A DNA stretch of 7,210 bases, from the NCBI GenBank assembly GCA_964544765.1, contig CAZJDM010000202.1, positions 1-7,210 on the forward strand, in the 5' to 3' direction. The notes beneath the pieces were generated by a model. It did not search any database and had not been told where the DNA came from. It was given only the letters and a program-made list of their open reading frames with translations. This DNA comes from CAZJDM01 sp964544765 (lineage in GTDB: Bacteria > Bdellovibrionota_B > Oligoflexia > CAYFLR01). The translations under genes were made by a program, and so were the position numbers. Below, one piece after another: positions 1 through 5,360 of this stretch (the stretch's first letter is position 1; every line of letters begins with the position of its first letter).

Positions 1-1485
1 TTTAGTATGGGTAATCAAAACAATGATGTAGCTGTCTTTAAACCTATCTTTTTTAATAATGAATTAGTTGCTTGGTCGGCCTGTAAAGGGCATCAGGCTG
101 ATATAGGTGGGGCGGTAGCAGGTGGATATAATCCCAACGCTACTGAAGTTTGGCAGGAAGCTTTAAGAATTCCGCCAGTTAAAGTCTACGAAAAAGGGAA
201 ATTAAAAAAGGATGTTTGGGATTTAATCTTCGCCAATATCCGTTTTGATATTGTTCAGGCTGATATGAAGGCCCAGATAGGTTCTTGCGTGGTAGGAGAA
301 AGACGATTAATTAATTTGGTTCAAAAGTATGGAGTAGAATGCTTTGAAGAACATAAACAAGAGCTTTTTAATTCAACTCGTAAAATGATGGAAGCGGAAA
401 TTGAGCAAATGCCTAAGGGGAAATATCAAGGAGAAGCCTTGGTTTATTATGATGGGAAAAATAAAGATAAGAGATATAAAATTACCGTAGATATAACCAT
501 CGAAGACAAACGGGTTACCTTTGACTATTCACGTACTGATCCTCAAAGTGATGCTTTTGTAAATGGAACCTTTACTTCTAGCGCTTCCGCTACGACTCTT
601 ACTTTTTTACAGGTGGTAAAACCTCTACCTCATAATCAGGGAATGCTAGAACCGTTAACTATAATAATTCCTGAAGGAACCATTCTCAACGCGTCGTATC
701 CAGCAGCTACAACATATGGAAATCATCTTTGCCCCGTTAATGCGGATGCCATTACTAGAGCCTTAGTTCACGCCATGCCTGATCGGGTTACGGCTGGTTG
801 GAACCATTTGTTATGCTCCCTCACTACCGGAATCAATCCTCGCACTAACGATAAGTACGTTGATATTCTTTTTATGGGTTTAAAGGGGGGATCTGGGGCC
901 GTTAAAGGAGTAAATGGATATGATCATATTGGCATGATTGACGCTTCTGGAGGTCTTTTAGATCAGGATTATGAAATGTTTGAAAATATAACTCCTCATC
1001 ATTTAATTAAACATGAATATCAATGTGACTCGGCTGGACCGGGTAAGTGGAGAGGGGGATTAGGAGTTGAAACGGTTTATCAAGTGGGTTCTGACAATAC
1101 TCAACTGGTAGTATTCGGTGATGGTGATATTGAACCGGCTTTTGGTCTTGAGGGAGGAGGCGACGGTAATCTAAATTCTATTGAGTTGGTTTATCCTGAC
1201 GGCAAAAAGCATGCTCCGTATAGCCTTGATTTAATCAAAGGCATTCCTAAAGGGACGACTTATACTCAAGTGGCTGGCGGCGGTGGAGGATTTGGAAATC
1301 CCATTGAACGCCCTGTTGAAAAAGTAATAGAGGATGTGAGAAATAAGGTCGTATCATTAAAAACAGCTAAGGATGTTTATAAAGTGGCCATTGATCCTAA
1401 AACTTTAGAAATTAAAGAAGAAGAAACCTTGCTTTTAAAAGGGGTTCTGTTTGAAAGGGCCGATGATATTGTAGAAGGGGAATAA
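1..1485 (+). CDS. HyuB / acetone carboxylase alpha-like subunit, 5'-truncated by window edge
   Basis: This is a subunit of the hydantoinase B / oxoprolinase / acetone-acetophenone carboxylase family, cytoplasmic enzymes that couple ATP use to ring opening or ketone carboxylation. The frame is already open at base 1 (Phe-Ser before the first ATG at 7). Homology starts immediately after that ATG, so the ATG is internal and roughly 70-90 N-terminal residues lie upstream. Numbering from that ATG, visible family blocks are the ELVAW strand followed by HQADIGG (residues 29-35), the TEVWQEALRIPPVK block (46-59), the AQIGS helix, a central NADAITRALVHAMPD block, GPGKWRGGLGVE, and the C-terminal Gly-rich GGGGGFGNPIERP followed by a typical EDVRN tail. 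The HQxDxGG form resembles the acetone carboxylase Mn-site region as I recall it, more than the HHAD of hydantoinases, so a carboxylase role is favoured but not proven. The partner HyuA/beta-like subunit is not in the window and may lie upstream. Family assignment is secure; substrate is unknown. Confidence 0.9.
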   Translation, partial: FSMGNQNNDVAVFKPIFFNNELVAWSACKGHQADIGGAVAGGYNPNATEVWQEALRIPPVKVYEKGKLKKDVWDLIFANIRFDIVQADMKAQIGSCVVGERRLINLVQKYGVECFEEHKQELFNSTRKMMEAEIEQMPKGKYQGEALVYYDGKNKDKRYKITVDITIEDKRVTFDYSRTDPQSDAFVNGTFTSSASATTLTFLQVVKPLPHNQGMLEPLTIIIPEGTILNASYPAATTYGNHLCPVNADAITRALVHAMPDRVTAGWNHLLCSLTTGINPRTNDKYVDILFMGLKGGSGAVKGVNGYDHIGMIDASGGLLDQDYEMFENITPHHLIKHEYQCDSAGPGKWRGGLGVETVYQVGSDNTQLVVFGDGDIEPAFGLEGGGDGNLNSIELVYPDGKKHAPYSLDLIKGIPKGTTYTQVAGGGGGFGNPIERPVEKVIEDVRNKVVSLKTAKDVYKVAIDPKTLEIKEEETLLLKGVLFERADDIVEGE

Positions 1486-1492
1486 AATCATA

Positions 1493-2002
1493 ATGGACAT
1501 ACATAAAAAATTTGATCTATTAGCTAATATTATGCGCGCATCTCATTTTGAATGGCGACGCGCTGTGTTAAAAATGTCACCGGATACTGATCCCATAGAA
1601 TTGGTAAAACAATATTGGGCAGAAGTTGGTAAGGATACTGCCAAATATTATTTAAAGAAGATAGATAAAGAAAAAGATATTGCTGGGCAGGTGGCCCAAC
1701 TTTATGTATCCAGCAGTGTAGCTATGGGTGAGGACGCGGAAGTGGTGATTAATACTGGTAGTACTAGTAGTGCTGGCAATACTAGTAATAAAAGTACAGT
1801 GGCGAAACATAATGCTTGTCCTTGGTATGATTGGCACAAAAGGGAAAACTTACTAGCAGAGGATCAAGTAGGATGTGATTTTTGGTTAAAGACAGTCGTT
1901 GATGAAATAAATAAAGAACTGAAAACTAAATTATGCTTTTCCACTCAAGAGAGTTTACCTACCGGTGGACAAAGTTGTCGGAGGGTCTTTTGGGAGGATT
2001 GA
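1493..2002 (+). CDS. Small four-cysteine protein, ATC hydrolase-like (L-2-amino-thiazoline-4-carboxylate hydrolase family)
   Basis: This 169-aa soluble protein has no signal peptide or membrane segment. The N-terminal half (1-85) is helical and charged and includes YWAEVGKDTAKYYLKKID and SSSVAMGEDAEVV. The C-terminal half carries CPWYDWHKR (Cys109), GCDFW (Cys128), Cys148, and LPTGGQSCRRVFW (Cys162). The spacing of the CP, C and late C motifs recalls the ATC hydrolase-like family (Pfam PF14196) from memory; the match is moderate and real thiazoline hydrolysis is not implied. Residues about 87-103 form an S/T/N/G-rich low-complexity linker encoded by ACTAGTA-type repeats. The start is the ATG 7 bases after the preceding stop, with AGAAGGGG lying 12 bases before it, which is a long spacing. 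The gene sits between the carboxylase-like subunit and the dehydrogenase and overlaps the latter. It could be a small accessory or metal-binding subunit of the carboxylase, by analogy with the Zn-binding gamma subunit of acetone carboxylase, although it shows no obvious similarity to that subunit. Confidence 0.75.
   Translation: MDIHKKFDLLANIMRASHFEWRRAVLKMSPDTDPIELVKQYWAEVGKDTAKYYLKKIDKEKDIAGQVAQLYVSSSVAMGEDAEVVINTGSTSSAGNTSNKSTVAKHNACPWYDWHKRENLLAEDQVGCDFWLKTVVDEINKELKTKLCFSTQESLPTGGQSCRRVFWED
1751..1797 (+). repeat. Low-complexity ACTAGTA repeats encoding an S/T/N-rich linker
   Basis: Inside the four-cysteine protein gene, ACTAGT occurs at 1763-1768 and 1781-1786 in an AGTA-rich tract. 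It encodes a Ser/Thr/Asn/Gly linker between the conserved AEVV strand and the first Cys-Pro motif. The 11-mer AGTACTAGTAG at 1760-1770 recurs exactly at 5243-5253 in the spacer before the synthetase. The tract looks like slippage-derived sequence inserted at a tolerant loop. Confidence 0.45.
1980..1984 (+). promoter_or_regulatory. Ribosome binding site deciding the acyl-CoA dehydrogenase start
   Basis: GGAGG lies 5 bases before TTG 1990 and inside the end of the preceding gene. A second GGAGG at 1993-1997 lies only 1 base before TTG 1999, which is too close for normal use. This pair is why TTG 1990 was preferred to the upstream ATG 1933, which has no good site. Confidence 0.55.
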
Positions 2003-3129
2003 TATTTAAACTAACCGAGGAACAACAGTTGGTAGTAGATACCTTTGCTCGTTTTTGTGATGAGGAAATTATTCCTAAAGCTGCTGCGATAGATGATGCC
2101 AAATCCTTTCCACAGGATTTATTTGTAAAATTGGGCGATTTAGGTTTCTTTGGATTGCGTTATCCTGAATCAGTAGGTGGGACAGGAGCAGACTTTACTA
2201 CATATTGTTTGGCGGTTAGTGAGATTGCTCGTGGATCACTGTCAATAGCGGCTGTTAGTTCATTGCAGTCTTTGATGGGAACCCACTTTTTATATGCCTT
2301 TGGTAATGAAGATTTGCATCAGAGACTATTAAAGCCGGCTATGTTTGGTCAAAAAATTGGAGCTATGTGTATTACTGAACCTAATGCTGGAAGTGATCTT
2401 TCGTCCATAAACACTTCTGCTAAAAAGGTGACTGACGGTTATGTGATAAATGGACAAAAAATGTGGATAACTTCGGCCAGTGTAGCCGACTTTTTTACTG
2501 TTTTTGCCCGTACCGGTGAAGACAAGAAATTATCTATATTTCTGGTCGAAAAAGATTTTAAGGGACTTCAGATAGGTAAAACTATCGATAAAATGGGTTG
2601 TTATGCTTCTCCTACAGCTGAAGTTTCTTTTAATGATTGCTTTGTCCCAGAAGATCATTTACTGGGAGAACAAGGACAAGGAGAAAAACTACTTCGAGCC
2701 ATTTTATCTGACATTCGAATAATGACCGGAGCGCTTGCTATTGGTGTAGCTCGAGCTGCCTTTAATGATTCAGTGAAATATGCAGAAGAAAGATCACAGT
2801 TTGGCAGACCAATAAATCGTTTTCAAGCTATTTCATTTAAATTAGCTCAAATGGTCACTGATTTAGAAGCAGCTAATCATATGGTTTTAAGTGCTGCCCA
2901 ACTTAAAGATGATGGAGAATCCTTTCATCGAGAGGCTGCTATGGCTAAGTTGTTTGCCACGGAAAAAGCGACTGAGATTTGTGATCAGGCCACTCGTATT
3001 TTTGGTTCGTATGGTTTTGCCATGGAATATCCGGTTCAACGTTATTTTCGTGATATTCGTTTTACGTTGTTTGGAGGTGGTACCAGTGAAATATTGAAGT
3101 TAATCATTGCTAGGGATTTGGTTAAATAG
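1990..3129 (+). CDS. Acyl-CoA dehydrogenase family protein lacking the usual catalytic Glu
   Basis: This is an FAD-dependent acyl-CoA dehydrogenase-fold protein of 379 aa, the normal length for the family. The all-alpha N-terminal domain opens with FKLTEEQQ. The middle beta domain has AMCITEPNAGSDL and KMWITSA, the flavin/substrate loops. The C-terminal helical domain has EERSQFGRPI, RIFGSYGFAMEYPVQRYFRD and GGGTSEILKLIIARDL. The usual Y-E-G-T-S-E-I is here G-G-G-T-S-E-I, so the short-chain-type base is Gly (codon 3076-3078). The alternative isovaleryl/long-chain-type position on helix G, just before Arg (codon 2713-2715), is Ile. Start: family proteins begin just before F-x-L-T-E-E-Q, which excludes ATG 1933 with its 19 extra residues. 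TTG 1990 has GGAGG 5 bases upstream; TTG 1999 (TTGA overlap with the upstream stop) is the alternative and would give 376 aa. The overlap with the upstream gene suggests coupled translation. Electron transfer to ETF is expected if it is a true dehydrogenase; the missing base makes the reaction uncertain. Confidence 0.92.
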   Translation: MGGLIFKLTEEQQLVVDTFARFCDEEIIPKAAAIDDAKSFPQDLFVKLGDLGFFGLRYPESVGGTGADFTTYCLAVSEIARGSLSIAAVSSLQSLMGTHFLYAFGNEDLHQRLLKPAMFGQKIGAMCITEPNAGSDLSSINTSAKKVTDGYVINGQKMWITSASVADFFTVFARTGEDKKLSIFLVEKDFKGLQIGKTIDKMGCYASPTAEVSFNDCFVPEDHLLGEQGQGEKLLRAILSDIRIMTGALAIGVARAAFNDSVKYAEERSQFGRPINRFQAISFKLAQMVTDLEAANHMVLSAAQLKDDGESFHREAAMAKLFATEKATEICDQATRIFGSYGFAMEYPVQRYFRDIRFTLFGGGTSEILKLIIARDLVK

Positions 3130-3169
3130 ATACATAGATCCTGTTAAAAACTGCGGGATTAAGGTAGTC

Positions 3170-3173
3170 GAGG
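3170..3173 (+). promoter_or_regulatory. Ribosome binding site of the mutase gene
   Basis: GAGG (GAGGT through 3174) lies 7 bases before ATG 3181, within a 51-base gap after the dehydrogenase stop. No convincing terminator or promoter is visible in the gap, so read-through from upstream is likely. Confidence 0.55.
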
Positions 3174-3180
3174 TTTTTAT

Positions 3181-5232
3181 ATGAAAAGTAAAAAAAGTAA
3201 AATTCGCGTTTTAGTTGCCAAACCGGGGTTAGATGGACATGATGTGGGTGGAAAAATATTGGTCCAAGCTTTAAAAGATGCTTCTTTTGATGTTGTTTAT
3301 TCCGGCCTTAAAAAATCTCCCGAAACAATTATCGAAATGGCTCGACAGGAGATGGTGGATGTTATAGGTGTTTCGGTCCTTTCTGGATCTCATCTACCTA
3401 TTTGTGAGCGAATTAGTACATTAATTGATGAATATGGATTACAAGACAAGCTTTGGTTGGTTGGTGGGAATATTCCGGCTGGAGATCATCAAAAATTAAA
3501 AGATATGGGTGTAGATCAAGTTTTTGCAGTTGGATCATATACTTTAGATATTGTAGATTATATCAATGATCATTTTGCTGTTGATGCGGTAGGACCAGAT
3601 AAGAGTGAAAATATAAGTAGAGAAAGTAAGAAAGAAATTGGCTTGAAACCGGTTTTTAATGAGTCCGGTATTGAGATCAAACCACTGTATACTCCCAAAG
3701 ATCTAGAAGAAAGCGGTCGTCAGCTTGAAGACATTGGTAATCCGGGTGAGTTTCCTTTTACCCGTGGTATTCATAAAGAGATGTATCGAAAGCGTCCCTG
3801 GACCATGCGTCAATATGCTGGTTTTGGTACTCCTCATGAGACCAATAAACGATTTCGTTATTTAATAGAGAACGGCCAAAATGGATTGAATGTAGCTTTT
3901 GATCTGCCAACTCAGACGGGTTTGGATTCTGATGATCCTATGGCAGAAGGTGAAGTGGGTCGAGTTGGAATGGCTGTGGACACCTTGCGTGATTTTGAAA
4001 TTGCTTTTGAAGAAATCGATTTAGAAAAAATTACCGTTTCATTAACTATTAACGGATCGGCCGCTATTTTAATCGCAATGTATTTTGCTATGGCCCAAAA
4101 GCGTGGCTATGATGTCAGTAAGTTAAGAGGTACTGCCCAGAATGATATTTTAAAAGAATTTATCGGTCGAGGTACATGGATCTTTCCGGTTGATCATTCC
4201 GTAAAACTGGTTAGTGACACAATTATGTTTTGTGCCGAAAAGGCACCTCTATATAGCCCCGTAAGTGTTTGTGGTTACCACATTCGGGAATCCGGCGCTA
4301 ATCCGGTTGAAGAAATAGCGTATGCTTTTTGTATTGCCAAAGCCTATATAGACCATGTCTTGGAGCGTGGATTAGATATTGATGAATTTGCTTCCAGACT
4401 ATCTTTTAATTTCGATATATTTGGTAATTTATTCGAACAGGTCGCTAAATTTCGTGCTGCCAGACGATTATGGGCCAAAATAATCAAGGAGCAATATAGT
4501 GCCAAGAATCCTAAATCAATGTGGATGAGAATGATAGCCGGTGGTGGCGGAGGGGGATTAACTATTGAACAGCCGGAAAATAATATTATCAGAAGTTCTT
4601 ATTACGCGTTAATAAGCGCGTTATCGGGAACACAAACTATGGCGCTATGTAGTTATGATGAAGCCTATACAATTCCATCCGAGAAAGCCGCCCGCCTTTC
4701 TTTGCGTACAATGCAAATATTAATGGAAGAGATGGGGCTTTGTGACACGGTTGATCCTTTGGCGGGATCTTATTATGTGGAAACTCTGACAAGTCAAATG
4801 GAACAAAAAATTATAGCTTCAATGCAAAAAGTGGATCAAGCAGGGGGTATAGTTCAATCTGTCGCTAAGGGTGAAGTTCAAAAAGCTGTCTCTAGACAAG
4901 CTTATGAAGAGTTTTTAAAAGTTCAAAACGGTCAAAATCGTAAAGTAGGTGTTAACTGCTTTAAAATAGATGAAACTAAGCAGCCGATAGAATTTCATCC
5001 ATTTGAGGCGGAAGACTGCTTGAGGCAAGTTGAGAGACTTAACGATATTCGCAATAAACGGGATAATGAAGAAGTCATCAGATGTCTAAAAAGCATCTAT
5101 GAAGACGCTAAAGCTGGTAATAATGTGATGCCTTCTATAATTAAAGCGGTGAAGGCATATGCCACCGTTGGAGAGATTAATAAGAGTTTATTGGAAGTAT
5201 ATGGTCATTATCAAGAGCCAATACTAATATAG
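3181..5232 (+). CDS. Cobalamin-dependent acyl-CoA mutase, N-terminal B12 domain fused to methylmalonyl-CoA mutase-type barrel
   Basis: This is an adenosylcobalamin-dependent carbon-skeleton mutase of 683 aa. Residues 6-137 are the B12-binding domain: DxHxxG (Asp18, His20, Gly23; His20 is the lower cobalt ligand), SVL at 65-67 and GGNIP at 95-99. After a linker (138-165), residues 166-683 are the mutase barrel and C-terminal helices, with RQYAGF (210-215), AFDLPTQ (239-245), QNDILKEFIGR (320-330), GYHIRESGA (365-373), EQPENN (463-468), VDPLAGSYY (524-532) and the tail ending near LLEVYGHY. Tyr212, Gln320, Arg330, Tyr366 and His367 align with Propionibacterium MCM Tyr89, Gln197, Arg207, Tyr243 and His244. 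Tyr89/Arg207 hold the substrate carboxylate, so a malonyl- or succinyl-type CoA substrate is likely. The loop that is HxQTxG in relatives is MIAGGGGGG here (451-459), and Asn366 is Cys490. The domain order is that of IcmF without its GTPase. No epimerase or MeaB chaperone gene is in the window. Family is certain; substrate is open. Confidence 0.95.
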   Translation: MKSKKSKIRVLVAKPGLDGHDVGGKILVQALKDASFDVVYSGLKKSPETIIEMARQEMVDVIGVSVLSGSHLPICERISTLIDEYGLQDKLWLVGGNIPAGDHQKLKDMGVDQVFAVGSYTLDIVDYINDHFAVDAVGPDKSENISRESKKEIGLKPVFNESGIEIKPLYTPKDLEESGRQLEDIGNPGEFPFTRGIHKEMYRKRPWTMRQYAGFGTPHETNKRFRYLIENGQNGLNVAFDLPTQTGLDSDDPMAEGEVGRVGMAVDTLRDFEIAFEEIDLEKITVSLTINGSAAILIAMYFAMAQKRGYDVSKLRGTAQNDILKEFIGRGTWIFPVDHSVKLVSDTIMFCAEKAPLYSPVSVCGYHIRESGANPVEEIAYAFCIAKAYIDHVLERGLDIDEFASRLSFNFDIFGNLFEQVAKFRAARRLWAKIIKEQYSAKNPKSMWMRMIAGGGGGGLTIEQPENNIIRSSYYALISALSGTQTMALCSYDEAYTIPSEKAARLSLRTMQILMEEMGLCDTVDPLAGSYYVETLTSQMEQKIIASMQKVDQAGGIVQSVAKGEVQKAVSRQAYEEFLKVQNGQNRKVGVNCFKIDETKQPIEFHPFEAEDCLRQVERLNDIRNKRDNEEVIRCLKSIYEDAKAGNNVMPSIIKAVKAYATVGEINKSLLEVYGHYQEPILI

Positions 5233-5348
5233 GAACTAGTAGAGTACTAGTAGAATAGTAGACAAATAAGAAATGACAGTAGCAGTATATAGTAAAAGTA
5301 AAAACCAGGGATGTGATTAGAAATAGGTGGGTGGAAATAAATAAGGAC
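5233..5348 (+). other. Intergenic spacer, purine-rich, no clear promoter or terminator
   Basis: This is the only sizeable gap between genes, separating the mutase from the synthetase. It is rich in A and G with very few C on this strand. Its first third holds TAG-rich tandem repeats, described separately. I found no strong hairpin with a T-run. ATGACA (5273-5278) and TATAGT (5288-5293) resemble promoter hexamers but are only 9 bases apart, too close for sigma-70. The gap could still hold a weak promoter for the synthetase. Confidence 0.4.
5235..5261 (+). repeat. 11-base tandem repeat, ACTAGTAG-containing
   Basis: ACTAGTAGAGT (5235-5245) is followed directly by ACTAGTAGAAT (5246-5256), 10 of 11 bases identical, then AGTAG (5257-5261) as a partial third unit. 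Each full unit contains the palindrome ACTAGT. It starts two bases after the mutase stop codon. Replication slippage is the simplest explanation; an operator is possible because the hexamer is palindromic. Confidence 0.5.
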
Positions 5349-5355
5349 AAGGAGG
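5349..5355 (+). promoter_or_regulatory. Strong ribosome binding site for the acyl-CoA synthetase
   Basis: A perfect AAGGAGG lies 5 bases before GTG 5361. It selects this GTG over the in-frame GTG codons at 5313 and 5331, which lack comparable sites and would add 16 or 10 charged residues with no family match. Confidence 0.75.
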
Positions 5356-5360
5356 TTAGG

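Noticed and set aside
1652..1837. Minus-strand open frame of about 61 codons
   Set aside because: It lies antisense within the Cys-protein gene over low-complexity sequence, its translation is compositionally odd, and it has no family resemblance.
1933..1989. ATG 1933 as the start of the acyl-CoA dehydrogenase
   Set aside because: It adds 19 residues absent from the family, overlaps the conserved end of the upstream gene by 70 bases and has no good ribosome binding site.
2891..3097. Second plus-strand frame of about 68 codons inside the dehydrogenase
   Set aside because: It is an out-of-frame shadow; the dehydrogenase frame carries clear conserved motifs throughout.
3139..3165. Possible hairpin between the dehydrogenase and mutase genes
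   Set aside because: Only about 4 base pairs (ATCC with GGAT) around a loop of more than 12 bases, and no T-run directly after it, so it is not a credible terminator.
5273..5293. Possible sigma-70 promoter, ATGACA and TATAGT
   Set aside because: The hexamers are only 9 bases apart where about 17 is needed.
5313..5360. GTG 5313 or GTG 5331 as the start of the synthetase
   Set aside because: Neither has a clear ribosome binding site, while GTG 5361 has a perfect AAGGAGG 5 bases upstream; the extra residues match nothing.
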